Of a stretch of 64,000 nucleotides of DNA, positions 19,006 to 27,808 are shown one piece after another. Both the position numbers and the translations under genes were made by a program. How positions within the stretch are numbered: position 1 is the first letter of the stretch; every line of letters begins with the position of its first letter. Below the pieces are notes generated by a model. The model ran no database searches. It was given only the letters and a program-made list of their open reading frames with translations, and was not told the origin of the DNA. Source of the stretch: Pleionea litopenaei (GTDB lineage: Bacteria > Pseudomonadota > Gammaproteobacteria > Enterobacterales > Kangiellaceae); the NCBI RefSeq assembly GCF_031198435.1, contig NZ_CP133548.1, positions 3,134,001-3,198,000 on the forward strand, read 5' to 3'.

Positions 19006-20157
19006 CTATTCCATTGTATTTATCAATGCGTTCAGGATTTCCTTAACTGCAACTTTTTTGTAATGCAGCTCTGATTTAGGAATTGAATCTAGAGTGTCCA
19101 TTATTTGAGTCTGTATATTCAGTGCTGGCAAATAAAACTCGAAATCACTTAGGCTTTTCAAAGATAAGTTTGGTCGAGCATTATCAACTTTGCTTAAACC
19201 GAAATAGACCTGCCCATTGGTACTATAAAGTTGTGCTAATAGCCACCGTGAATCTAATCTACTAGAAGGCCTCAAAAGTGCTACAGCCTGATTTACATTG
19301 GCTTTTTCATATTGCCCATCCCACAATGCGCATCTACCAATTGATGCTCCTACAATATTTACCAAGACATCCCCTTTGACCAACTGTGAACGCTTCAGAT
19401 TCTTTTCTGAAAACTCGTGAGGGATAAACTTCGGGGAAGATACATCGATACTTTTATGTAAGACGTTTTCTGAAGTAACAAATAACGCACCGTCTTCGAC
19501 ATATTCAAATCCTTGCCATCTTGGTGAGGCTCCCTTTGTAATCAACTCACAAACGTCCCCCGCCTTTACTGTTGGCCAGTTTTTTAATTTCCCTTGTTCT
19601 ACGAGTAATTTATCACCCAAAAGATTATTAACAGACTGTGATGACAAATCTGCTCTTTCAATATGAAATTCCAACTCTGATATTTTATCGAAGATTTCCA
19701 AAAGCTTTTTTTGCTTATCAATTAATGGCAAATTAAGCTCAAGTGGCGCTAATGATTTAAACTTTGTGCGTGGGGACAATGAGCCTGACGAAGTTTTAAT
19801 TGCATGATCCCAAATCAGGTCAGATTGAATTATAAAGGGCAATAAATCATCTAAAAGTAAGTTACCTTTGGGGCAAAGTACAATTATATCCCCAGAGCAA
19901 ATTCCATCAAACTCAGCAATGGCAGCCTTCTTTAAGTAAGGGCGACGTTTTCCAAAAAGAATATGACCTTTCTTAAAGACACGGGTAAAGCTTGGGTTAT
20001 CTTCGGCAATCATTCCCCAGCGTTTTATTTTGAGTGAGCCAGAATCCAAGTGCTCCAAGCCAATGTAACGCTCATAACCATCGGCAATTGGGTCTTTGGT
20101 GGTGAGTTTTACTTCACGACAAATATCACCAAATTTAACGGTTTGTTTATCACTCAT
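19006..20157 (-). CDS. hsdS: Type I restriction-modification specificity subunit
   Basis: 383 residues with two target-recognition domains, roughly 1-150 and 195-345, each followed by a helical spacer (LIDKQKKLLEIFDKISELE and NIQTQIMDTLDSI). The first half ends in LAPLELNLPLIDKQ and the second in LSDFEFYLPALNIQ, the usual repeat. It sets the bipartite DNA target; the sequence recognised cannot be read. The base composition is visibly more A/T-rich than in hsdR and hsdM, common for horizontally shuffled specificity genes. It shares one base with the hsdM-2 stop. It is the only S subunit in the island. Confidence 0.95.
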   Translation of the reverse strand: MSDKQTVKFGDICREVKLTTKDPIADGYERYIGLEHLDSGSLKIKRWGMIAEDNPSFTRVFKKGHILFGKRRPYLKKAAIAEFDGICSGDIIVLCPKGNLLLDDLLPFIIQSDLIWDHAIKTSSGSLSPRTKFKSLAPLELNLPLIDKQKKLLEIFDKISELEFHIERADLSSQSVNNLLGDKLLVEQGKLKNWPTVKAGDVCELITKGASPRWQGFEYVEDGALFVTSENVLHKSIDVSSPKFIPHEFSEKNLKRSQLVKGDVLVNIVGASIGRCALWDGQYEKANVNQAVALLRPSSRLDSRWLLAQLYSTNGQVYFGLSKVDNARPNLSLKSLSDFEFYLPALNIQTQIMDTLDSIPKSELHYKKVAVKEILNALINTME

Positions 20158-21656
20158 TACTGCACTTCCTCACCGTCAACTTCAAAACCAAGCTCTTTTA
20201 AGCTTTTAAATAACTTATTGGTCTGCTTTTTCAATTGCACTCGGCTGACTTTCCACGCCTCGATGGCATGTTCAATATCGTGCACTTCGCCATTGTTTTG
20301 CGCTTGCACATAGAGAGGAATCGACAGGTTGTAGAGGTTCTCTTTGATGGTGTCGATATCGACCAAAGCGGTAATGTCGCTTTGTTTTTCAGGGGCAAAG
20401 TAGGCTTCACAGAGAACAGCTAAATCATCATCTGATAATCGACTGTGGGCGCGTTCGCGGGTAACGTGTTCCACACCATTGATAAACAACACCTTGTTTT
20501 TGCGCTCAAACGGTTTATTGCAATTCAATACCACCACGCAGGATTCCATCGGCGAGTTGTAAAACAGGTTTGGCCCAAGGCCAATCACCGCTTCGATAAT
20601 GTCGGACTCAATCACTTGTTTACGGATGCTTTGCTCGGAATCACGGAACAACACACCATGTGGCCAGAGCATCGCGGCGCGGCCAGTGTCGGGTTTCAGG
20701 CTTTTTATGATATGGGTGTAAAACGCATAATCGGCGCAGCCTTGCGGTGGAACGCCGTATAGGTTGCGGCCGTAAGGGTCAGCGGCAAACTTATCGCGGT
20801 TCCACTTTTTAATAGAGTAAGGCGGGTTAGCGAAAATCACATCAAACTGCTTAAGCTGGTCGTTTTCGATAAACTTGGGCTCGGCCAAAGTATCGCCGCG
20901 CAGCACATCGAATTCTTCAATGTCGTGCAGGAACATGTTCATGCGAGCGATGGCCGAGGTTAGTAGGTTGACCTCTTGCCCATACAAATGAACACTGCGC
21001 CACTCATCTCCGTGAGTGCGTAAATCCATCACTGCGTTAAGCAACATGCCACCGGTGCCGCAGGTGGGATCATAGGCGGTTTCACCGGGTTTTAAGCCCA
21101 TGATGCGCGTCATGAGGTGTACGACGGTACGGTTGGTATAAAACTCGGCGGCGGTGTGGCCGGAGTCGTCGGCAAATTTTTTGATTAGGTATTCGTAAGC
21201 CTCACCCAGATCATCCTGAGCAACCGACTTGATACCCAGCGGAATTTTACTGAAGTGCTCAATCAGATCAGACAATAGGTGATCGGGCAGGCGCTCTTTA
21301 TTGGTCCACTGGGCATCACCAAACACCCCATGTAAGCGCGGATTGTTGGCTTCAATTAAACGCAGTGCGTTTTGAATGGCCTCACCAATGTTTTTGCTGG
21401 TGTGGCGCACTTTTTCCCAGCGGGCTTCCTTGGGAATATCAAAACGGTGGAACATGGGCATGGCAGCGTATTCGGCATCGCCTTCATGGATCTCTAAGGC
21501 TTCGGTGTATTCTTCTAAATACACATCCGACAGGCGCTTATAAAACAGCAGCGGGAATATGTACTGTTTGTAGTCTGAGGCGTCGATTTGGCCGCGCAAA
21601 AACTCGGCTGCGCCCCAGAGTAAATCCTCTAATTTTTTCTTATTTAATGCGCTCAT
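20157..21656 (-). CDS. hsdM: Type I DNA methyltransferase M subunit (second, HsdM-2)
   Basis: 499 residues. It has the HsdM N-terminal helical domain (LEDLLWGAAEFLRGQIDASDYK) and N6-adenine methyltransferase domain with motif X FYTNRTVV, SAM-binding DPTCGTGG (about 199) and catalytic NPPY (about 278). The usual FYTP motif is FYTN here. It directly precedes hsdS and is the natural partner in an M2S enzyme. A second, clearly related but different HsdM is encoded four genes upstream at 23726-25225. It overlaps the AlbA_2 gene stop by four bases (ATGA). Confidence 0.95.
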   Translation of the reverse strand: MSALNKKKLEDLLWGAAEFLRGQIDASDYKQYIFPLLFYKRLSDVYLEEYTEALEIHEGDAEYAAMPMFHRFDIPKEARWEKVRHTSKNIGEAIQNALRLIEANNPRLHGVFGDAQWTNKERLPDHLLSDLIEHFSKIPLGIKSVAQDDLGEAYEYLIKKFADDSGHTAAEFYTNRTVVHLMTRIMGLKPGETAYDPTCGTGGMLLNAVMDLRTHGDEWRSVHLYGQEVNLLTSAIARMNMFLHDIEEFDVLRGDTLAEPKFIENDQLKQFDVIFANPPYSIKKWNRDKFAADPYGRNLYGVPPQGCADYAFYTHIIKSLKPDTGRAAMLWPHGVLFRDSEQSIRKQVIESDIIEAVIGLGPNLFYNSPMESCVVVLNCNKPFERKNKVLFINGVEHVTRERAHSRLSDDDLAVLCEAYFAPEKQSDITALVDIDTIKENLYNLSIPLYVQAQNNGEVHDIEHAIEAWKVSRVQLKKQTNKLFKSLKELGFEVDGEEVQ

Positions 21657-23107
21657 GATGTCTTCTTATCGCTTAGTTGCTGCTTTAGCTGCTGACCAAG
21701 CGCGGTTAATCGGTATTTTTGGTTACGGCTGGTTGGCTTGTCTGGAATGGTCATTTCTACCAAGGCTGGGGTGATCTCCAGCGCCGGTTTTAAGTAATGC
21801 TTACGGAAATGCTCGGCGTTTTTCAGTACCATTAATGCCATTAATTCGTCGCGGCTGTGCTCTTGGCTCATGAGGCTGATCATCCGTGCGACTTCCGTGG
21901 TGACTTCCGTGGTGACTTCCGTGGTGACTTCCGTGGTGACTTCCGTGGCGAACAGGGTCAAAGTCACGCCGGAGCTGCTGTCGGAGTGCCATTTCGGCGT
22001 GGGTAGGCCCGCTGCTTTACAAGCATCTTGGATCACCACACTGCCGCGACCAAGCTTTTCCATATAGCCTTGCAGGTATAAGCCGTGGGCGATGTCTGGG
22101 TTACGCAGTACCGAGATATGGCCTTGCTGAATCTTGTGCTCGTCGATGCCTTGCGGAAAAGCACCGGCGTTCCATATTTTTAGGTGTACAGGGCTAACTT
22201 CAACCTTAATGCCCCCGGCAAAGTTGCTGTAATCGCGGTGGGCAAATGCGTTAACAATGGCTTCGCGTACCGCTTGTTCTGGGTACATGGGGATGTCTTC
22301 GCGCTGATTATTAGCGCTGCTAAAGCGTGCGCGCGATGGCGTATTGCGCATCACAAAGGTAATAAGCTGTTCGATTACCTCGGCCATTGGGCCATCGAGG
22401 TGCTGTAAATCCTGATATTCGTCGTCGGCCTTATGGCGATAACACACCGCACGCACGCGGGCTTGCGGATGGCGTTTACTCGGCGCACTGGCCAATAATA
22501 CATCGGCGGCATTGGTTAAGCGGCCGTATTTGGCCAAAGATAACAATTGCAACTGGTGCAGTAAGCCTTGTTCGGCTTGCGCGACCTCTTTCGGGATGCG
22601 TTTGGCGGATAGCAGTTTTTTACAAGCGCTGGCTGATAAACCTTGTTCGTCGAGTTCAGACGAGAACAAACGCTCCCAGCGGGTAGGCTCTACTTGCTTG
22701 CGCATGACCATGTCGCGGATGGTATCGACATCGGCTTTTTGGCTTTGTTCGCCAGCACGTATGTAGATGTCACTGTTAAAGGCGTAAGGGATGTCTTTGC
22801 CGGCCGGGACTTCAACCACTAATAACTGTTTGTTTTCGACTTGCTGTACTTCTACCGAAAACAGCACTGGCGGTTGAATCGCCGATTTAAGCTGGCTTTC
22901 GAGCTGTTCAGCTACCTGTTCGGCCTGCTCTACGCCCTTGATTTGGCCGTTGTCATCGACTCCACATAGCAGGTAACCACCTTGAGTATTTAAAAAGGCG
23001 CAAACTTGCGGACCGCAGTGTTTTAACTCGCAGCTTGTAAGGTATTCAAGGGTTTGATTTTCGCCCAGCGAAAGTAGTTGCTTGAGTTGTGCGGCCGTTT
23101 TACTCAT
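21653..23107 (-). CDS. AlbA_2 domain / GHKL ATPase-like putative regulator
   Basis: 484 residues. The N-terminal AlbA_2 (Schlafen-like) domain covers about 8-130 (ENQTLEYLTS, CAFLNTQGGYLLCGVDDNG). A GHKL ATPase-like domain follows (YPEQAVREAIVNAFAHRDYS, GRGSVVIQDACKAAGLP). Then comes a TEVTTEVT hinge encoded by 12-bp tandem repeats and a winged-helix-like C-terminus (YRLTALGQQL). RecG-C-terminus-like proteins of this kind are usually called transcriptional regulators or helicase-related; several members sit in defence loci. It overlaps DUF4062 by eight bases and hsdM-2 by four, so it belongs to the operon. Whether it regulates, senses or kills is unknown. Confidence 0.85.
   Translation of the reverse strand: MSKTAAQLKQLLSLGENQTLEYLTSCELKHCGPQVCAFLNTQGGYLLCGVDDNGQIKGVEQAEQVAEQLESQLKSAIQPPVLFSVEVQQVENKQLLVVEVPAGKDIPYAFNSDIYIRAGEQSQKADVDTIRDMVMRKQVEPTRWERLFSSELDEQGLSASACKKLLSAKRIPKEVAQAEQGLLHQLQLLSLAKYGRLTNAADVLLASAPSKRHPQARVRAVCYRHKADDEYQDLQHLDGPMAEVIEQLITFVMRNTPSRARFSSANNQREDIPMYPEQAVREAIVNAFAHRDYSNFAGGIKVEVSPVHLKIWNAGAFPQGIDEHKIQQGHISVLRNPDIAHGLYLQGYMEKLGRGSVVIQDACKAAGLPTPKWHSDSSSGVTLTLFATEVTTEVTTEVTTEVTTEVARMISLMSQEHSRDELMALMVLKNAEHFRKHYLKPALEITPALVEMTIPDKPTSRNQKYRLTALGQQLKQQLSDKKTS
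21891..21950 (-). repeat. 12-bp tandem repeat, five copies, inside the AlbA_2 gene
   Basis: Unit ACTTCCGTGGTG on the plus strand, four perfect copies plus one with a single change, encoding repeated Thr-Glu-Val-Thr. The unit is a multiple of three, so copy-number change alters hinge length without breaking the frame. Confidence 0.9.
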
Positions 23108-23729
23108 GGCTTGCTCCTACTGAGGTGCTCACTTGACTGACATTTTGAAAATGTTCGGTCAGGCGCTGCTCTACATCTTGATAGCGAGAAAATTGCGCAA
23201 CTACAAAAAGGTTGGCGTCGTCGTCACGATCGAACTTTTGTACCCAGTTGCCTTGACGATCATCCAGTGGCAGTTGTTCCATGGTGGCGTCTTCGTATAA
23301 GTCGATCACCTTAATATTGGAAATGGACGCTGCACCTTTGCGCAGTGTCAATTCTGAGCGCTGTTCTTGGGTTTTGTAACCTAAATCCATTAATAGGCGG
23401 CGGGCGAAGACGATTTGATCGTGCGCTAAAAACCAACGAGGTTTATTCAGCTCGATGGCTTTTTTCATCTCTTTATGGGTAATCGATAGTCCCGTTGCAT
23501 CAACGCCACTGCCGTATTGTGGGGTAATGATGCCTAAAAATAGGTCACATTTTTCTACTGCTTTTAAGCAGCTTTCAAAGGCGGTTTCGTTGGAGGATAC
23601 CGGTACTGTGCCTTTATGCGACATCCAAACTTCATAACCAAAGGCGGTGAGTAGTGAGTATACGCGGTCGAGCAGTTCTTCTACGCCATAAACGGTGGAT
23701 GACACCATCACCGTGAGCTTTTTGCTCAT
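23100..23729 (-). CDS. DUF4062 domain protein
   Basis: 209 residues. The N-terminus KKLTVMVSSTVYGVEELLDRV and the following FLGIITPQYGSG and SITHKEMKKAIELNKPRWFLAHD segments match DUF4062, a Rossmann-like fold related in layout to TIR and nucleoside deoxyribosyltransferase domains, found in NTPase and defence proteins. Most DUF4062 proteins are larger multidomain proteins; here the domain is nearly free-standing with about 60 C-terminal residues. It overlaps hsdM-1 by four bases and the AlbA_2 gene by eight. Its role in the restriction system is unknown; nucleotide or NAD-derivative binding is a speculation from fold. Confidence 0.8.
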   Translation of the reverse strand: MSKKLTVMVSSTVYGVEELLDRVYSLLTAFGYEVWMSHKGTVPVSSNETAFESCLKAVEKCDLFLGIITPQYGSGVDATGLSITHKEMKKAIELNKPRWFLAHDQIVFARRLLMDLGYKTQEQRSELTLRKGAASISNIKVIDLYEDATMEQLPLDDRQGNWVQKFDRDDDANLFVVAQFSRYQDVEQRLTEHFQNVSQVSTSVGASHE

Positions 23730-25225
23730 AATTCAAACCCTTCCTTGATCAGCAGTGCTTCCAGTTCATTTTCGGCGTGCTCCAGGGCGGCCAGCTTTTG
23801 TTGGAAGTCTTTTAGCGCTTCTTCCACTGTGATGGTTTCTTCTTCCAGTGGTTTTTGTACATAACGTGCAATATTGAGGTTGAAGTCGTTTTCTTCAATC
23901 TCAGTTAACGCCACCCAGCGCGCAACGCCTTCGATTTCTTCGGCTTTAGGGCCTAAGGTTTCTTGCTGGCGATAGATGTTAAAAATTTCGTCGGCTTGAT
24001 CATTAGACAAGGTATTTTGCGCACGGCCTTTGGTGAAGATTTCTTCCGCATTAATAATCAGCACGTGATCTTGATGATCGGCTGGGCGTGATTTGCGCAG
24101 TACTAAAATGCAGGCCGGAATGCCTGTGCCATAAAACAGGTTTGACGCTACGCCTATGATGGCTTCGATGCGGTTTTCTTGCAGCAGCTTGGTGCGGATT
24201 GCGCCTTCGGCCCCTCCACGGAATAACACGCCATGCGGCAATACCACTGCCATGCGCCCTTGCTTGTTTAACGAGGCAAACATATGTTGTACCCAGGCAA
24301 AGTCACCGTTGGTTTTAGGCGCTAAACCATATTGCTTACGGCCATAAGGGTCGGCAGACCAGAGATCATAGCCCCACTCTTTGAGGCTGAATGGCGGGTT
24401 AGCGATTACGCAATCAAAGGTTTCTAAGCGATCATTCACCAAAAACTTCGGCTCACGCAGGGTGTCGCCGCGAACGATGTCAAAATCTTCCTGACCATGT
24501 AAAAACAGGTTCATGCGGGCAATGGCCTCGGTGGTGAGGTTCTTCTCCTGGCCTTTGATTTTTAGCAAACGCGGATCACCACCGTTTTCTTTAACGTGGT
24601 GGATGGTTTCCAGTAGCATGCCGCCAGTACCACAAGCCGGGTCGTACACGCTTTCACCCGCTTGCGGGTCTAGGATGTTAACCATTAGGCGAACAATGGT
24701 GCGCGGGGTATAGAACTCACCGGCCTTTTTATTAGCCTTATCAGCAAAGCGTTTGATCAGATATTCATATGCCCGGCCCATATCGTCGTCACGTACAGAC
24801 GCTACACCCAGGTTCACTTTGTTGAAATGGTTAAGCAAGGTAGCTAAGAGTTCATCCGACAGACGTTCTTTGTTGGTCCAGCTGGCATCGCCGAATATGC
24901 CGTGTAGCTTTGGGTTAGCCAGTTCAATACCGCGAAACGCATCTTTTAAGGCTTGGCCTATGTCTTTGGTTTCGGCAAAAACGTCTTTCCAGTGGCACTC
25001 TTGTGGAATTTGAATGCGGTGAAACATGTCGCCCTTGGCAAGCTCTTCATCGCCCACTTGTTCCATGGCGTCGATAAATTCCTCGTCGTACACATCGCAA
25101 ATGCGCTTAAAAAAGAGGATCGGGAAAATATAAGTTTTGTAGTCCGATGCATCGATAGGCCCGGTAATAATGTGGGCTGCATGCCAGAGATGTGCTTCGA
25201 GGTCTTTGATGTTAATTAGGGTCAT
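23726..25225 (-). CDS. hsdM: Type I DNA methyltransferase M subunit (first, HsdM-1)
   Basis: 499 residues, the same length as HsdM-2 and clearly homologous (both share IDASDYK.YIFP, LHG.FGDA.WTNKERL, EYLIK.FAD), but diverged throughout. It keeps motif X FYTPRTIV, SAM-binding DPACGTGG (about 193) and catalytic NPPF (about 278). It follows the XRE controller with an ATGA overlap. It is not adjacent to hsdS, and no second specificity gene exists, so it either shares HsdS with HsdM-2 in a mixed complex, or acts with an S subunit elsewhere. All catalytic motifs are intact, arguing against a relic. Confidence 0.94.
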   Translation of the reverse strand: MTLINIKDLEAHLWHAAHIITGPIDASDYKTYIFPILFFKRICDVYDEEFIDAMEQVGDEELAKGDMFHRIQIPQECHWKDVFAETKDIGQALKDAFRGIELANPKLHGIFGDASWTNKERLSDELLATLLNHFNKVNLGVASVRDDDMGRAYEYLIKRFADKANKKAGEFYTPRTIVRLMVNILDPQAGESVYDPACGTGGMLLETIHHVKENGGDPRLLKIKGQEKNLTTEAIARMNLFLHGQEDFDIVRGDTLREPKFLVNDRLETFDCVIANPPFSLKEWGYDLWSADPYGRKQYGLAPKTNGDFAWVQHMFASLNKQGRMAVVLPHGVLFRGGAEGAIRTKLLQENRIEAIIGVASNLFYGTGIPACILVLRKSRPADHQDHVLIINAEEIFTKGRAQNTLSNDQADEIFNIYRQQETLGPKAEEIEGVARWVALTEIEENDFNLNIARYVQKPLEEETITVEEALKDFQQKLAALEHAENELEALLIKEGFEL

Positions 25226-25452
25226 TTTGTATTCTCATTCACAGTGGAGGCCGCAGGCGATTTTTCGAGTAGTTCGTGTATATCGCAGTTAAACAAATCG
25301 CACAGTTTATCTAATGCCTCTAAGTCCACCTTAAGCGCCGTTTCTTTGTAAAGTAGCGTGACGGTGGTACGGCTTAGGCCGGTTTCTCGCATCACGTCGC
25401 TAATGCGCATTTTTCTCTCACCCATTAATCGGGCTAGGTGGCAGCGGATCAT
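25222..25452 (-). CDS. XRE/Cro-type controller at the head of the defence operon
   Basis: 76 residues with a single helix-turn-helix (KMRISDVMRETGLSRTTVTLLYKE) of the Cro/CI type and a second conserved half LDKLCDLFNCDIHELLE. The start ATG at 25452 has GGAGAGAG upstream. It is the first gene of the operon and its stop overlaps hsdM-1. By analogy with controller proteins of restriction systems it probably tunes expression so that methylation precedes restriction; the likely operator is the CTCAA-N5-TTGAG repeat at 25531. Confidence 0.88.
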   Translation of the reverse strand: MIRCHLARLMGERKMRISDVMRETGLSRTTVTLLYKETALKVDLEALDKLCDLFNCDIHELLEKSPAASTVNENTK

Positions 25453-25530
25453 GCTCTCTCCACGGTGTTTTCTTAACCATAAACTTGGGGATTTTTCACT
25501 GTTGCTTACCCTACCACGATTATGATTATT

Positions 25531-25545
25531 CTCAACTTATTTGAG
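25531..25545 (-). promoter_or_regulatory. Possible operator of the defence operon
   Basis: CTCAA-CTTAT-TTGAG inverted repeat 79 bases before the XRE start, in an A/T-rich stretch with an ATAAT-like -10 box nearby on the minus strand. It is short, so chance is possible. Confidence 0.35.
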
Positions 25546-25724
25546 TTAAAACCAAATAATTGAGCGTATTTGTTATTCGTTCGGTGCCGGTTGTTGGTAC
25601 GCTGGCGGTTCACGGGAATGCCTCTGGCGGTATTGTCTGTGTTGGACTTCAAGCCTCGCCCAGCCCTTAGGTTGACTGGCGGTTTACTGCAAGGCGACAA
25701 GCCTACATAGGATTCATCGCCTCT

Positions 25725-27464
25725 TTAGTCATCCAAAATGCTGCCTTTAACACAGTACATGCGTGGGCGAGTGTTGTCGGGCAGGCTGACTTTGCGCTGT
25801 GGTCGGTTGCCATCAGGGACTAGGTAGCCTGCGGCCATCAGCGCTTTGGCGGCGCGATCTGGGCTTAGGCCTTCGGTGGCTTCACGCCAGCCAGTTGGGT
25901 AAAACAGGTAGAGAGTTTGTGTACCAGAAGTATCAAGCCAACCTGCACGCTGGCGTACTTGACTGCTGTAACCGGTTTGTTTGGGTGTAAAACGGCTTTC
26001 ACCATGCTGTTCAATAAAGCTACGCACTTGGCGAATCGCTTGTTGGTCTTCATTGGCGGCCACACCACCGCGGGCAAGTATCCATTGGTTAAGCTGGCTT
26101 AAACAGGCGGCTTCGACACTTTGAGCTGACCAATCGAGTACTTTGGCTTGAATGGCTAACAACCCAGCACTGGCCAGTAAGGCAAACTTTTCGGCGACCC
26201 GGCGCACTTGGCCGTCAGCCTCGGTTGGTAAGCTAGCTAAAAAACGTTGGCGTACGTTTTGGAAAACGGGTCGCACCTGTGCGCTGTGCTGCGTTAAATA
26301 CCGTAACCAGTCCAAAGCCAAGCTGCCGTAATGTTGGCGACTTTGTTGTTTTAGATGATCGGCTAAATCGGCGGCATTCATGTCATGGCAATGGTTAAAC
26401 ACGCCCATTTGCGCTCCGGCATCGGCACTGAGATCAATCACGCGCACTTGCTGCCCCGCTTTCACGCGTTTGCCGATACTGGCAAGATGGCTTTCGAGCG
26501 TCACTTCACCAGTAGATAAAAACACCAAACGCCAACGGGCGGGTAAGCGCATTTCACCGTATTTGCCTGCACGGGTTTTACCTTGGCCATTGGCAAGCAT
26601 ATAAGCGACATCGCCTGCCTCTTTTGGGTCAACTTCGCCCATTTCATCGAGCGCCAGCAAGGCATCGTTATGGGCTAACGCAGTGCCTTCTAAACCGTTG
26701 GCCGTGGCACGCCAACTGTGGCGCAGTTGATTAGGTTCGCCCCACACCGATAATGCCGGATACAGCGCCGCAGTTTTACCAGTACTGCTGGCACCGTAGA
26801 GGTGTAAACCAAAACCATCCACTCCGCACAAGTGCAACAAAGGCGCGGCCAGCGCAGCACAAACGCCAACAATTAATAGCGGGTTATCTAGACAATAACG
26901 GCCAACGTGCTGCCGCCAACTGTCGCTACTACCTTGTTGAATAAAGCCTTCTATCGGGTGCATGGTTTGCAGCACCATGCGCGGGTTGTTGTGTTCGCTT
27001 GGGTAAAAGGTGAGGCGCGGATGCACATAAGCGTGGTGATGCCAACCAATACAGTTCACGCTGATAGCCTTTTGCGTAGCCAGTTCGCCCATTTGTTGAA
27101 TAAACAGCGAGAGCAACTGCCGCGCTTTGACACTGTTGCTTAGGCGCATTCCTCGGCTGAGTAGGATTCGACGGTACTCGCTGCCGTCTCCTGCTAAGAG
27201 TTCTGCGGGCATGGCCCAATAGCGATGGCGATTGTCATCGTCTAACCAGTGCAATAAATAGCCGTAGTTGTCCCCTTGTGGATCGCGAGTACGAGCAGCT
27301 ACTTGCAGCCAAGAGCAGATTTTGACTGGGCTATCTTGCCCTGCTGGTTGCATCACCAGCCAGTTTTGCGCGTTATAAGCAAAACCAGCCGGTAATTTTG
27401 GCTCGTTGCTAGGCATATCACTGGCAGATAATTGGTTTAATGCAGATGGTTTATCCACGGCCAT
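25725..27464 (-). CDS. DUF927 domain protein, mobile-element helicase/primase-like ATPase
   Basis: About 579 residues from an ATG at 27464; the frame is open to a TTG at 27491 and a later ATG at 27416 is also possible, none with a clear ribosome binding site. The central DUF927 domain has Walker A LYGASSTGKTAAL and a LLALDEMGEV Walker-B-like segment (about 80 residues later). DUF927 proteins are P-loop ATPases common in integrative islands and satellites, where they accompany primase/helicase functions in element replication. It overlaps alpA by a few bases and is transcribed with it. No primase TOPRIM motif is visible, so replication help is inference. Confidence 0.85.
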   Translation of the reverse strand: MAVDKPSALNQLSASDMPSNEPKLPAGFAYNAQNWLVMQPAGQDSPVKICSWLQVAARTRDPQGDNYGYLLHWLDDDNRHRYWAMPAELLAGDGSEYRRILLSRGMRLSNSVKARQLLSLFIQQMGELATQKAISVNCIGWHHHAYVHPRLTFYPSEHNNPRMVLQTMHPIEGFIQQGSSDSWRQHVGRYCLDNPLLIVGVCAALAAPLLHLCGVDGFGLHLYGASSTGKTAALYPALSVWGEPNQLRHSWRATANGLEGTALAHNDALLALDEMGEVDPKEAGDVAYMLANGQGKTRAGKYGEMRLPARWRLVFLSTGEVTLESHLASIGKRVKAGQQVRVIDLSADAGAQMGVFNHCHDMNAADLADHLKQQSRQHYGSLALDWLRYLTQHSAQVRPVFQNVRQRFLASLPTEADGQVRRVAEKFALLASAGLLAIQAKVLDWSAQSVEAACLSQLNQWILARGGVAANEDQQAIRQVRSFIEQHGESRFTPKQTGYSSQVRQRAGWLDTSGTQTLYLFYPTGWREATEGLSPDRAAKALMAAGYLVPDGNRPQRKVSLPDNTRPRMYCVKGSILDD

Positions 27465-27693
27465 AAGCAGCACCGATACGGCGGGTTTCAATCCACTGGT
27501 CGATATCGCTTTCTAACCAGCCCACGGCACGCGCACCAATACGAATGGAGCGTGGAAATTCACCGCTGGCCATCAGGGCATAAATGGTACTGCGGCCAAA
27601 GCCCGTTTTGGCTTTTACCTCGGGCAAGCGCAAAATCCGCTGCTGACGCGCTGGGTGTACTGAGTTTGTGGGTGATTGTGTGGTTGGGTTCAT
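27451..27693 (-). CDS. AlpA family phage-type regulator
   Basis: 80 residues from the ATG at 27693, which has AGGA about nine bases upstream. It contains the short MerR-like helix-turn-helix of AlpA/excisionase proteins (RILRLPEVKAKTGFGRSTIYALMASGEFPRSIRIGARAVGWLESDIDQWI). AlpA activates integrase expression or excision in related elements, so this is the likely recombination directionality or activation factor of the island. It is first in a two-gene operon with the DUF927 gene. The upstream 480 bases hold TGCCCCA repeats and TGTCGA inverted repeats that could be its control region. Confidence 0.92.
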   Translation of the reverse strand: MNPTTQSPTNSVHPARQQRILRLPEVKAKTGFGRSTIYALMASGEFPRSIRIGARAVGWLESDIDQWIETRRIGAAYGRG

Positions 27694-27808
27694 CGTTTGC
27701 TTCCTCACTGATCTGTTAAGTTCAGTTAGGAGTTTGCCAGTACTAATCGGACGCAGTAGGCAGATAAATGCCCAGATCGTGCAGCTTTCTGAGGGTACAA
27801 GTAGCTAC

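Noticed and set aside
21891-21950. Short repeats as a possible CRISPR array
   Set aside because: The 12-bp units are directly adjacent with no spacers and are inside a coding frame.
25506-25700. Open frame of 64 codons on the minus strand upstream of the defence operon
   Set aside because: Low-complexity Arg/Asn-rich product, no ribosome binding site, lies in the probable control region, with CTGGCGGT repeats.
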